From Homarus americanus (Eukaryota; Arthropoda; Malacostraca; Decapoda; Nephropidae): 64,000 nucleotides of DNA. Made by a program: the position numbers and the translations under genes. The notes under the pieces were generated by a model. That model saw only the letters and a list, made by a program, of their open reading frames with translations. It ran no database searches and was not told the DNA's origin. The DNA is taken from positions 263,501-327,500 of the forward strand of contig NW_024724309.1 of the NCBI RefSeq assembly GCF_018991925.1. Direction: 5' to 3'. Positions 46,564 to 58,075 of this stretch are shown piece by piece (the first letter of the stretch is position 1; every line of letters starts with the position of its first letter).

Positions 46564-46960
46564 TTTAACCCTTGAGTACGATGACAACGCCCAGAGTACG
46601 ATAACTTAACGCCCAGAGTACGATAACTTAACGCCCAGAGTACGATAACTTAACGCCCAGAGTACACTGTCATCTTACTCAAAAGAACAGATCATCATAT
46701 TCAAAGGGTTGATACAACGTACTCAAGGATCTATATTACTGTACTCTAGGGGTTAACTCATCTTACTCAATGGGTTATCTCTTCGCACTCGGAGTTTTAT
46801 CTCATTGCACTCAAAGGGGGGTTAACTCATCGTACTCAGCAGTCTAATTCACTATATTCAAGGCACTCTGGCACCGTACTCAAGGCACTCTGACACCCTA
46901 CTCAATACACTCTGACATCATATTCATGGCACTCTGACATCATACTCAAAACTTAACAAA
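46564..46960. repeat. 22-bp minisatellite family, array 2 (both orientations)
   Basis: 46564-46665 has four to five direct copies reading TTAACGCCCAGA then GTACGATAAC. From 46680 to 46960 the same motif appears in the opposite orientation, much degraded (TACTCAAGGGGTTAA, ATCGTACTCA), at about 20-24-bp spacing. Confidence 0.85.
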
Positions 46961-46985
46961 AACCGTAACTACCACAAGATCAATT

Positions 46986-47004
46986 AACCTAACCTAACCT
47001 AACC
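46986..47004. repeat. CCTAA telomere-like block
   Basis: Four AACCT units, followed by a short TAG run. Confidence 0.85.
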
Positions 47005-47019
47005 AGAGGTAGTAGTAGT

Positions 47020-47270
47020 AGGTAATAGGCAGCTACCAAACAGGGAGGTACTACCGCCTGGGAAGATATTGGGAGCATAATGTGTTGTCTAATGGTAGAC
47101 CCTGCTGTCATATGGCATCACGAAAATTGTGACCAAGTCCCAGGTTGCTGATCGGACTTTCTGCCTCATTTACACACAATTGCAGGGTCTCAATTGTTTC
47201 TCTTACTTTGACAACACAACATACATACTGTATATCGTTTCCCACCCATGATCATTTTTTAATGTTTGTG
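47020..47270. other. Unassigned stretch, possibly a dispersed repeat
   Basis: The sequence around GGGAGGTACTACCGCCTGGG contains a short palindrome (GGTACTACC) and looks like a piece of an interspersed element, but no family can be named from one copy. Confidence 0.25.
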
Positions 47271-47274
47271 TTTC

Positions 47275-47276
<2 letters not shown>

Positions 47277-47340
<64 letters not shown>

Positions 47341-47347
47341 TTATTAT
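47277..47347. repeat. (ATT)n microsatellite
   Basis: About 23 ATT triplets. Confidence 0.97.
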
Positions 47348-47799
47348 TGTTACTTTTCGCCCCCCAGGCCCCAACTTGGGTCAGTGACCTGTGCCCGGGT
47401 GGGCTAATCCCCATATAAAAAAACAAACACCCTCACTGGTTGAGTCTATTTTACAAGGGATTAATAACCACCTTAATGACACACCGTAATTACCGATGAC
47501 AATAAAATCACCTCTCAACCCCCCCCCCATCTTAATTAATGTCTATCCGCGGGTATGATTGATTGCGGTTAGGTCATTACTCTTGATCGTGTGTGATGTG
47601 GTCTTCCATCTCTATAACCACGTGACCTTTGACTCCAGGTGTAACAGGGAACAGGACAAACAAGGCGGGTTATTCGTCTTAGTTACACGCATGGTCGGGC
47701 ACTGGACGCTAGCGGTGGTACTTTCCTTGGTACTTCCTAGGTGTACAAATATGGCCGACCCAGCATGTATAAGTGGCGAGCAAGACACAGTTTAGACAG

Positions 47800-47852
47800 A
47801 AAGATAGATAGATAGATAGACAGATAGATAGATAGATAGATAGATAGATAGG
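47800..47852. repeat. (GATA)n microsatellite
   Basis: About 12 GATA tetranucleotides with one GACA, followed by GGATAGGAT. Confidence 0.96.
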
Positions 47853-47941
47853 ATAGGATTTAAAGAGCTTCTGATTACATAAAAGAGGATTAAAATACCC
47901 CATGATTAGGAAACCTCTTGAGACAGACAACACAGGAATAG

Positions 47942-48000
47942 GTTTGGTTAGGTTAGGTTGGCAGTTTGCTTCGGATGAGTTAAGTTGGGTTAGATTAGGT
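47942..48000. repeat. TTAGG telomere-like degenerate block
   Basis: Short TTAGG/TTGGG units flanking unique sequence. Confidence 0.7.
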
Positions 48001-48017
48001 AAAAATTAACATTTGGG

Positions 48018-48079
48018 TGGCTAATGTTCAGGTGAATTAAGCTAAGGGAGGCTAATAAGCAGGTGATCCCTCAAAACAA
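48018..48079 (-). repeat. Dispersed relative of the 27.3-kb inverted-repeat arm
   Basis: The minus strand begins GAGGGATCACCTGCTTATTA and contains AATTCACCTGAACATTAG, paralleling the arms at 27.3 kb. Confidence 0.35.
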
Positions 48080-48292
48080 TAATGCCAGAGCCTTGAAATT
48101 AACATAATAATACCACGAGATACAGGTACAGCAAACTTCGTGCAGAAAGTAAATAAACCAAACAGTCTTGTGGCCAGATTACCCGGAATTAATAACTCCT
48201 GATTACAAATAATTAAACAAGTCCACGCAAAGATAAGTCAGTTTATGAGGCTCCAGGGATCTGAATAAGCGGGTTGAACTATTGAGAATGAG

Positions 48293-49246
48293 AGGGTGAA
48301 ACTGTCGTCCTCAAAGGGTTAAACTGTCGTCCTCAAAGGGTTAAACCGTCGTCCTCAAAGGGTTAAACTGTCGTCCTCAAAGGGTTAAACTGTCGTCCTC
48401 AAAGGGTTAAACTGTCGTCCTCAAAGGGTTAAACTGTCGTCCTCAAAGGGTTAAACTGTCGTCCTCAAAAGGGTTAAACCGTCGTCCTCAAAAGGGTTAA
48501 ACTGTCCTCAAAGGGTTAAACTGAAGTCCTCAAAGGGTTAAACTGTCGTCCTCTAAGGGTTAAACTGTCGTCCTCAAAGGGTTAAACTGTCGTCCTCAAA
48601 GGGTTAAACTGAAGTCCTCAAAGGGTTAAACTGTCGTCCTCTAAGGGTTAAACTGTCGTCCTCAAAGGGTTAAACTGTCGTCCTCAAAGGGTTAAACTGT
48701 CGTCCTCAAAGGGTTAAACCGTCGTCCTCAAAGGGTTAAACCGTCGTCCTCAAAGGGTTAAACTGTCGTCCTCAAAGGGTTAAACTGACATCCTCAAAGG
48801 GTTAAACTGAAGTCCTCAAAGGGTTAAACCGTCGTCCTCAAAGGGTTAAACTGAAGTCCTCAAAGCGTTAAACCACATTCTTCGGGGTAAAAATAATTAC
48901 CTTTAAAGGGTTACACCATTATTGTTCAAAGGGTTAAAGTTTTTTTAAGGGTTAAACTATTTTTTTCATAAAATAATATTCATCAATGGGTTAAACCATT
49001 TCCCTTAAGTGTTTGAAACATTATCACCAAAGGGTAAAACAGTTTTCCTCACAGGGTTAACAATATTCTTCAAAGGATTAAACAGAGCTAATATAGTTTT
49101 ACTCAAAGGGTTACACAATTTTCTTTAAAGAGTTAAACCATCATCGTCAGAGGGTTAAAACATCATCGTCACAGGGTCAAACATCATCGTCAGAGGGTTA
49201 AAACATCATCTTCACAGGGTCAAACATCATCGTCAGAGGGTTAAAG
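48293..49246. repeat. 22-bp minisatellite family, array 3
   Basis: 48293-48870 holds about 26 copies reading AAACTGTCGTCC then TCAAAGGGTT, with GAAGTCC and CTCTAAGGG subtypes recurring in the same order. Beyond 48870 the array decays into GGGTTAAA-containing units of uneven length, with a late sub-block of ACATCATCGTCACAGGGT-type units (49140-49246). The unit is the reverse complement of the 37.3-kb array's unit. Confidence 0.95.
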
Positions 49247-49486
49247 AAGCCCCACAGACAAGCAGTATGCTCCCCCACCTCCCCTCCCACGATCCGTCTT
49301 GAGAACTTGGGGGTTGAACGTACAATTACATGATACCATCAGGCCAGGCAGAGAGGGCTGCAGGGAGACTCTCATCCTCTAGGGAGATATGTTCCTGGCC
49401 TGTCTCTCTCTCTGTCTGTTTGTCTGTCTACCTGTCTGTGTATTAATAATTACACTTGTTTGATTTTAGGTCGATTTTGATATTTT

Positions 49487-49556
<70 letters not shown>

Positions 49557-49577
49557 CTTGGAGAGACAGATATATGG

Positions 49578-49609
<32 letters not shown>

Positions 49610-49628
49610 ACACACACACACACACACT
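49487..49628. repeat. (GT)n and (AC)n inverted pair
   Basis: A GT run (49488-49555) is followed, after about 22 bp, by an AC run (49578-49627), so the two arms are reverse complements. Confidence 0.95.
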
Positions 49629-49835
49629 GTATTTTTTCTCCACAGACAAATAAAAGAATCTCGATCAAATTAACAAACACAACATTCAACAAGAGCATCG
49701 TCTGACCGCCGCAGGGAAGGGATTAAAAGATGGGGCCAGGCTAATATAATACCTATCACAGGGTAACACAGGGCTCATATCTGTCTCCCATCACACTTGA
49801 TCTCAGGTGGCACTTGGAACTCAGCCATGTGATAG

Positions 49836-49897
<62 letters not shown>
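49836..49897. repeat. (AC)n microsatellite
   Basis: Uninterrupted run of about 30 AC dinucleotides. Confidence 0.97.
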
Positions 49898-49899
<2 letters not shown>

Positions 49900-49974
49900 T
49901 AGGCAAATTAAAGGAATAATTCTCTGGTATCCTTCAACATAATTTTCCTCTTATAAGTACATATATCATAACAT

Positions 49975-50300
49975 CTTCCCCCTAAACCCTTTCTCCCATC
50001 ACCCTTAACACCTATTCCCTCTCTCCCTCCCCTTATCATTATTTTCCTCTCTCTATCACCCTTAACCCCCCCCTCCTCCTCTCACCATCCCCTTAAAAAA
50101 ATCCTTCTCTCCCTATTCCCTAAAAAAATCCTCCCCCTTTCATCTCCCAACCTCCTAAAAGTTCTCCCTACTTCTCCTGCCACCCCATCACCCAATCTCC
50201 CTTAAAAAGTAAAAATGGGTAAGATAATGAGAGGGGTGAGGGGGTGAGGTAGGGGGTGAGGTAGGGGGTGAGGGAGGAGGAGGGGGCGGGTGAGGGGGCG
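49975..50300. repeat. C/T-rich tract then GGGGTGAGGTAG repeat
   Basis: CCTCTCTCC/CCTTAAAA sequence, then at 50228-50295 three to four copies of GAGGTAGGGGGTGAGG. Confidence 0.7.
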
Positions 50301-50464
50301 GAGAAATAGTCACACACTTATTAGAGATGAAAAGTTGCGGGTGCTGTTAGAGTGTTGCGTTACTCATGGTGTTACCCGCAAGAAACATTACACTAATTGC
50401 GTGGGAAAGTGTTGGTTGGTGTCGGGGGAGGCGGTGTGTGGGGGTCTCGCGTTCCCTTACTAGC

Positions 50465-50562
50465 ATACATACAGGTACACACACATGACATACACAGGAA
50501 CAGGAGTAAACATACACACACACACATACACACACACACATACACACACACACACACACACA
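50465..50562. repeat. CA-rich tract
   Basis: Interrupted AC runs with CATA. Confidence 0.85.
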
Positions 50563-50823
50563 AAGTAAGAGCGATACAACACATAACTCCCTAACATATA
50601 AAGGACAACCCAACACCAGTAAAACACCTACATCAAGACTTACTCTGCCTCTCTTCCTCCCGCTGTTGCTGCACTAAACTTGGTAACAAATTCTCGCTCG
50701 CTAACTTCTGACAATTTGTGAAAACATTGCTATTTTTTGGCTCTTTACTGAGTTTTACTTTTTTTTTATTCTTGAGCCGTGCGAGTCAAGTCTTTCCTTA
50801 TGTTCGTTGTTACTGTGTAGTGT

Positions 50824-50925
<102 letters not shown>

Positions 50926-51044
50926 CTTGAAAGTAATATTCTTTTGATTAATATAACTTTATGATAATTTTAAGACTACTTGAAGGTTAGGTTGGGTTAG
51001 GTAACGTCGGCACTATTCTGTACTGTACCATCCCCCCCCTCCTC

Positions 51045-52610
51045 CTTCACACAGCCTCCCAGGCTGGTTATTCAGGCATCACCAAGGAGATCCTCAGCCA
51101 CATAAACAACCTGGCCATGGAGAGACTGAGAACCACAATGAACGCTTGCCTGGCCTCGGGTTACTTCCCAACTCAATTCAAAGAGGCCACTATTACCCTA
51201 ACACCAAAACAAGGAAAGAACCCCGCCGCCCTACTAAACTACAGACCGATCTCCCTCCTCGAAGTACCTGGAAAAATCCTAGAAAAAATCATCAATAACC
51301 GTCTGAGAAATCACCTGGAAACAACATACAGAATCAACTGCAGACAATTCGGGTTCAGGAAAGGGAAGTCCACCACAACAGCGAAGGCATTTGACAAAGT
51401 CTGGCATGATGGCCTAAAATATAAAATCCTCCAACTCGGACTTCCCACCAACATTGAAAAGTTGCTTTGCAACTTTCTTGACGGTAGAAATGCCAGACTG
51501 GGGGTGGGACAACAAACACGAGAGACCTTCCCACTCATGAGCGGAGTCCCTCAGGGGAGCGTCCTCTCCCCCACCCTATATATTATGTACACAAGTGACA
51601 CCCCGCCTCCCAATAAAATAGGTAATGAAGATATTATGTATGCAGATGACATCACTCAAATAACACATCAAGGAAAATCGCGAGCGCTACAGGTCGACAA
51701 CACCAGATGGGAATTAGAAAGGGTAAATAATTACGAAAAACAATGGAAAATCGAAACCAGTCTCCCGAAATTCACAGTGATACCCTTATGCAGAAGGAAA
51801 ACCCATCCATTAGTAACCAATAATGCCCAGATAGAATACACAAGCAGAGACACCCTTCTGGGCCTGCATATATCCACGACAGGTTACTCCCATCATGTCC
51901 ACACCAGGAAGGAAAAGGCAAGAAGAGAGCTGAGAAAACTATATCGCTTTAAAGCGCTTCCTGAGAAAATAAAACTCCGCCTGGTGACAACATTTATCAC
52001 ACCGATATTAACTTAACCAGCAGTACCTCTTCATACGATGAGCACCACCCAAATATTAAAATTACAGGTGGACCAAAATGAAGCCCCAGGATTCGTTACA
52101 GGTGAAAGATACCCCTTCACCAGAACCATAGTCGAGATACATAGACACCTGAGAATAAAACCCATCAACCAGCAGCTGCACACCCTGGCCAGCAGAATCT
52201 GGCAAAAGATAGAACGATCAGAGCAAGAACTCCTTCAAAGACTCCCACCAGATAACGTCAACAACCATACATGGTCCCAAAAAGTTACCAAGTCTCAAAA
52301 GGTCCATTACCACCCCCGATCTACACGGTCAGGCAATAGACAACCTCCCTAGACCAGCATCCGCCAGTAGGGTAGGCGGAATACGAAATAAGGCCCTTAA
52401 AACACCCATATATGGGACAGGGTAGGATGTCTAGTGCCTGTACCGACAGACAATAACTAACCCATGACACAACCCTAACACACTATTAGCTTAGCTAGGC
52501 GGTCAGCCCGCCCTCTCTTACCTCCTCCTAAATTTCTTCAATTTCCGAACTATAACTTCCTTCCCCCACTCTTAATCTTCTTTCACCCCTCCTTTATCTA
52601 CAAAAAAAAA
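51045..52610 (+). mobile_element. Degenerate Jockey-like non-LTR retrotransposon (RT part and 3' end)
   Basis: The plus frame carries non-LTR reverse-transcriptase blocks in order: YRPISLL (residue 42 counting from the ATG at 51117), GFRKGKST (79), AFDKVWHDGL (91), GVPQGSVLSPTLY (143), YADDIT (175) and LLGLHIS (248). An open frame extends upstream of that ATG to about 51045 (SGITKEILSHI), so the element is 5'-truncated and the ATG is not its true start. Between STTTA and KAFD only a residue remains where the family usually has roughly 40 more; this in-frame deletion removes the motif-A catalytic Asp. A TAA at 52014-52016 interrupts the frame, which continues in the same phase to 52352 with the usual Jockey C-terminal region (LRIKPINQQLH). 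A 3' UTR of about 250 bp ends in A9 near 52610. No target-site duplication was obvious. It is catalytically dead. Confidence 0.88.
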
Positions 52611-52625
52611 TTCTTCCCACGAAAT

Positions 52626-52648
52626 CACACACACACACACACACACAT
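52626..52648. repeat. (AC)n at the retrotransposon 3' side
   Basis: Short AC run beginning 15 bp after the element's A-run. Confidence 0.9.
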
Positions 52649-53330
52649 GGTGGCCAGCGGGGATGTATCACGCCTTCCTCCCTCTTATTTGAACACCTAA
52701 GCACACTAGTCACTCTCTGGCCCCTGACTCGCTTCCATTGAACACTACTGTACTACCTCACCATCGAGTAACCTCCGGCAAATGATTCCAAAGATCACCA
52801 CAACAACACGAGGACCCGATATCACGATTTTTCTTCATGATTCCTTAAAATCAAACATAATTTAGGTTAGGTTAGATAATTTCTCACAGGTACGATTAAT
52901 TGTTCGGTTTTAATTCCCCGTAAAATGGAGTTACGATCAAGATTAATTACGAGTTTATTAAAGAAGAACGTGAATGAAAACTTCCTCTGGTGTATGACGA
53001 ACTCACCACCAGGATGACAGAGACACGTGTAATCTGGCAGGGAAGGAAGGTTGTAATTAAGATAGTATCGTCAGCATTATGATTAATCAGCAGACTGCCA
53101 GAGGAGTCCCTAAAGCCCCTGGGTGAAGGTCTGCGGTGGTGGGAGGATATAGGATACCCCCACCCCCTCCATCCCCCCCGCCCCAAGGACCCCGCCCCCG
53201 CCACAGGACTCTAGGAGGATGCAGCCGCCAGATGGAGGCATGATATACAACGTCTTGATATTGCATTAGTGATGGGATGATCGTCTTAGCTCATTCGTTC
53301 ATGACGGAGTGTGTTGGTGACCCGTATATC

Positions 53331-53640
53331 GCAAGGTTGTTATTGATGTTATTGATGTTATTGTTGTTGTTTTTGATGGTGGTGGTGGTGATGGTGGTGA
53401 TGGTGGTGATGATGGTGATAGTGAGGTACATTAACCCTTCTTACCATACTAAACAACCAGCAGTGCCTCCCTATACAGTACACATAAAGGTCAATATCAC
53501 ATTCCTTAAAACAAAAACACAACAAAAACAAAAAACACAACAAAAGCAAAACAAAAGGACAACAAAAACAACAAAACACAACAAAAACACAACACATACA
53601 AACAGAAACATAAAAAAACAGCCAAACAAAACCACAATAA
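53331..53640. repeat. TTG/GGT triplets then AAAACAC tract
   Basis: GATGTTATTG and GGTGGTGAT triplets to 53423; then 53510-53640 is almost entirely A and C (CAAAAACA units). Confidence 0.8.
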
Positions 53641-54373
53641 ACAAACAACCGGGACTATAAAAACACAATCCAATAATTTTCATCTCAGTAAAAAATTTGA
53701 CATTAAAACAAAACTTCATGAAAAGTAAAAATAAAAATAAAAATATTGATATTTGTAAATTGCCACAAATAAATATCGGGCCACAGCAAATAAATATCCC
53801 CAAATCGATATTCAATTACGATTTCATGCACATATTACCAAACCTTAAATTGGGAATCTACATAAAATGCTAATCAGACAATATTTCCCTACAGTCATGG
53901 ATTCCGCTTCCCAGGAGACAATAATTAACGGGAAAAACACGATATTTATGAGTTTATATATATATAGAAAGGGCCAGAATGTATATAAAATGAAAGAATT
54001 AATCTATTTATATATATTTTTTAAGAGGGATGTAAGTATATATTTATTGAAAGTCAGATGTATGCACAGTATATATGTATTGAAAGTTAGAATGTATGTA
54101 TAATAAATTGAAAGTCAGAATCTATTTACACTGACAGAAAAAATACGACCTATCAACACTTGCCTTAACTTCAGTCTTTCATTCCTTAAAATACGAGCAT
54201 CCTTAAAATCCCTCAAATCGACAGGAGGCAAGGAGCCCTACCCCATCCCCCCACAAGACCTGCTATCACTACCCTTTAAAAGAGCCATGAGACATCTTAA
54301 AAGAAAACCCCCGACAAGACGTGTTTCCAGTTGGTCTGTGTGTGTGTGTCAGCCAGGAAGGTCCAGCGTGAGA

Positions 54374-54585
54374 TATACAGAGGCGGGGAAGGGGGAAGGG
54401 AAGAGGTGAGGGAGGAGTGAGAGAAGTATGAGGAGGGGGTGAGGGAGATGAGGAGGGGGGTGGAGAATTGAGGGGGTGGTGGGAGAAGTAGTGAGGATTA
54501 GGGGTGAAGATTGGGTGGAAAGGTGGGCTAGGAGGGCTGGGGGTTAGGTCCACTGTGTGTCTGTCTCTCTCTCTCTCTCTCTCAG
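54374..54585. repeat. G-rich purine tract and (CT)n
   Basis: GGGGAAGGGGG/GAGGAGGGGGTGAGGG sequence to 54545, then CT at 54563-54583. Confidence 0.78.
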
Positions 54586-54892
54586 CGGTAGAAGAAAAAA
54601 AAAATATCTTGTGACCCGAGAAACCGCCTCTTCTTATCTGAAATATGAGATCCGTCCAGCACCACCACCACCGCTACTAAAACCACCATACCAGTCCACT
54701 GTCAGGACCTGGGGACGACGATGGTGAGAGAGAGAGAGAGAGAGATAATAAATAAGAGAGAATCATATATTTCACGAAACTCTTCAATAACTTTACAAAC
54801 GACGCGTAACATTTGAGCATCACAAAAGCAAACAATGCACGAAACCTGCCGAGGAGTCTTATAAACACCAACATTCATCTTAAGGCCATATA

Positions 54893-55042
54893 AGTTCCTA
54901 CCTAACCTAACCTAACCTAACCTAACCTAGACACCTTGAAGAACCATTTTCACATCCAACCCCAGCGGATATCGAACCCGGATCACGCAGTAGTGAGAGG
55001 TATGGCACGTTACCCATGCACCAAGCAACTCCCTACCGCTAT
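54893..55042 (-). mobile_element. tRNA-derived SINE-like unit with TTAGG tail
   Basis: On the minus strand 55042-54961 carries an A-box-like TGGTGCATGGGTAACGTGC and, 28 nt later, a B-box-like GGGTTCGATATCC whose T-stem can form four of five pairs. This is the spacing of a tRNA-type internal pol III promoter. A short unrelated body follows (54960-54931) and then (TTAGG)n on that strand (54930-54893). It cannot fold as a complete functional tRNA. I infer a SINE or decayed tRNA pseudogene. Confidence 0.55.
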
Positions 55043-55195
55043 ATAATCTCCTATAACTAAAACTAGAGCAAAGTTATGTACAGGATTCATCTATGGATTC
55101 TCCCTCACTCGTGTATATAACTTATGACTCACTACGAGCTATTTGGTGGCTAACAACCATGATGTTATCTCGTAGTTCACAGCGGCCGTGTCCTT

Positions 55196-55225
55196 CCTTT
55201 GTGCTTATCTATCTTCTCTATCTAT

Positions 55226-55272
<47 letters not shown>

Positions 55273-55273
55273 G
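55196..55273. repeat. (TCTA)n microsatellite
   Basis: About 15 TCTA tetranucleotides. Confidence 0.96.
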
Positions 55274-56368
55274 CTAATGCTTATGTTTATATATAGACTA
55301 TATATTTAAGATGATGACTTTCTAAATCTGCAGTCAACTCATCCTAAACTCTTAACGTCATATCATAATATAAACTCAGTCTCGGCCACAGATTTTTTTT
55401 CTTTCTTATCTGTGGGAACGATTACACTTGTTTATTGGACAATCTCTATGCCTCAGGGGAAGACAGAGGCCATGTTTTAACCAACCCGACGAGGGCAACG
55501 ACATTGGATAACAGTTCCGAAACCAAATATAGACCATTGGAGTAAGTGGCTGGCCCGGGCTGTGGTGTAGACTCATACTTGTGTATAAGTTAAAAGTACC
55601 TAGACGATTGTGGTGGAAAGATGAGGATAATTAATGCTGTGTTATTCTCCCTGACGCCCATAGTACCACAGCATCACTAGAGTCTACTAAACCTTGTACA
55701 TTGGCAGGAGGTTCTAGTGATATTATTTGGGAGTGAAATTTTTCCCATCTGCTCTCATGTATTCTGGGTATGTGTGTAAAGAGAGAGAGAGAGTCCTACC
55801 TCCTATCTGACTCCTCATATCACCTGCAGTACAAATACCTTCCCTCCCATACACCACTGAACAATAAACACAATGAAAAAAAAATATAATAAAAACCTCA
55901 TCAAATTAAACACACAAGATATCACCATTTAATTACCTACCATCTTAATTATCAATATCCCAAGACAAAAGCTTTTTCTATTTTTATTCCTAAAGTTCAC
56001 CCGAGCGACAACTGGATCTAATTTCGAGGTTAATAAAATATTCAAACAACGAGAATAATACTTTAACGAAGCCTGATTTAGTATTAATTGAAAGCGGAAC
56101 ACCATTGAAAGTTGCCACGATTGAATATCTGTAGGTAAATATATATAATACCAGTTGTTGAGTTGATGTAAAAAAATAACTTTCCTTCCCGGGAGAGTGG
56201 AGGCGGGAGCTGTTGGTTCACATCGTTCACAAATAAAAACAAAGTGAATTCATGCATTAATTATACCTGGGGAAAAATCAATAACAGGTAGTCTGGAGCA
56301 GGTGTGTACTGGGACGCTGAGATGGTATGTTGTGTTGTGTGTGGAGTAGAATAATGGGAGGTGTGGAT

Positions 56369-56371
<3 letters not shown>

Positions 56372-56422
<51 letters not shown>
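56372..56422. repeat. (CT)n microsatellite
   Basis: Uninterrupted CT run. Confidence 0.97.
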
Positions 56423-56425
<3 letters not shown>

Positions 56426-57042
56426 AAACATAATCACCAAAATTATACCAGGATTTTTTCCAGTGGTTAATCTCAACACACCAAGACGGCCCAGGTATCG
56501 AACAGGTCTCCTCCACCACCTGAGTTAGTGCTACTGCTGACACACGGAAATAACGCACGACTCACTGAACTTTGGATCAATAGAACTTCCATCCCTTCCA
56601 CACCTTTCCTATCCACATACAATTTATACCTTTTAAACGTAAGGTCGAAACAACGCCTATTCCACATTTATTTACCTTTTTGCAGGTTTAATTACTGTAC
56701 CTTCGTTGTTCTTGTGCATGGGGGTATCACATCCATTACAGTACACAGTTAAAATTACAATCACTGTTTTAACATGTTACTCAGTTATTAAGTATGGTGA
56801 ATGAAGACACTGTACATCATTGGTATTATTAATTTATCAGGTTAAAATAAAAGCACTGTATTGTATTTTGCGACAGAAGGCTTATCCTCCACTCAGAATC
56901 CAGTAACTACACCTTCGTCAGGCAGGTCCTTCAATAAGAACCACTAACTCTATTCCTTCGTCAGGTTGGTACTCACATCAGAAAGTGCTGACTGCTTCTC
57001 TCTAGGCCTTGGGGACCATTACCTCTTTAGGTCTACGTCAGG

Positions 57043-57134
57043 AGGAGGCGGAGAAGGAAGAGGTAGAAATGAAGGATGATGATGATGATGAGGAGGAGGA
57101 GGAGGAGGCGTAGGAGGAGGTAGAAATGAAGGAA

Positions 57135-57178
<44 letters not shown>

Positions 57179-57263
57179 CGAGGAGGAGGAGGAGGAGGAG
57201 GTAGAAATGGAGGAAGATAAAAAGGAAGAAGAGAAGAATGAGGAGGAGGAAGAAGAGGAAGAG
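57043..57263. repeat. GAT/GAG triplet tract with ~60-bp superunits
   Basis: Three copies of a block consisting of GGAGGTAGAAATGAAGGA followed by GAT and GAG triplets of varying number. The serine-rich minus frame is a repeat translation. Confidence 0.9.
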
Positions 57264-57444
57264 GCTCTCAACATCATCACATAATCAATACCCTGGACCT
57301 CGGCAAACTGAAAGCTTAACTGTCCAATTCGAGAACCTTATGGGCCGTCAAGGAGCGGTTTAATTAGTCATTTGGTTGAGTATTATCTAACAAAACTACC
57401 CCAAAAAAATGACCGTAAAATATAACTACACGGTCCACGAGGCA

Positions 57445-58075
57445 AGGGTTGAGGGAGAGAAGGGGGAGTAGGGTGAATAGGGAGTGGGGGAAGGATGGAC
57501 AGTAGGGTGAATAGGGTGTGGGGGGAGGATGGACAGTAGGGTGAATAGGGAGTGGGGGGAGGATGGACAGTAGAGTAAATTGGGAATAGGGGAATGGGGG
57601 AAGGATGGACAGTAGGGTGAATAGGGGTGGGGGAGGATGGGTGGGAGGGATTGGGGGAGGATGGACAGTAGGGGTGAATAGGGATTGGGGAGGATGGACA
57701 GAAGAATGAATAGAGTTGGGGGAGGATGGACAGTGAGTGAATGAGGAATTGGGGGAGGGATGGACAGTAGAATTGAATAGGGGGTAGGAGGATGGACAGT
57801 AGGGTGAATAGGAGTGGGGGAGGATGGACGATAGAATTGAATAGGGGTGGGGAGGGATGGACAGTGAATAGGGAGTGGGGGAGTGGGGACAGTAGGGTGA
57901 ATAGGGAGTGGGGGAAGGATGGACAGTAGAGTGAATAGGGAGTGGGGAGAATCGGGAATGAAGAGAATATAGAGTGGGGAAGGTCAGGCATGAGGATAAA
58001 GGGAGTGGGGAAGGAAGGAGTGTAGGGTGACTAGGGAGTAGGGAGAAGAGGGAGTGGGGGAGAGTACTGAAAGAG
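57445..58075. repeat. ~30-33-bp G-rich minisatellite
   Basis: About 19 copies around GGATGGACAGTAGGGTGAAT then AGGGAGTGGGGG, with frequent 1-8-bp indels. The 243-codon Pro/Ser/His minus frame follows from it. Confidence 0.92.

Noticed and set aside
48293..48870. Regularly spaced short repeats resembling a CRISPR array
   Set aside because: Units are contiguous 22-mers without unique spacers, and the sequence is clearly eukaryotic.
52600..52650. Target-site duplication for the Jockey-like element
   Set aside because: No matching 5-20-bp direct repeat could be found between the flank of the A-run and the 5' edge near 51040.
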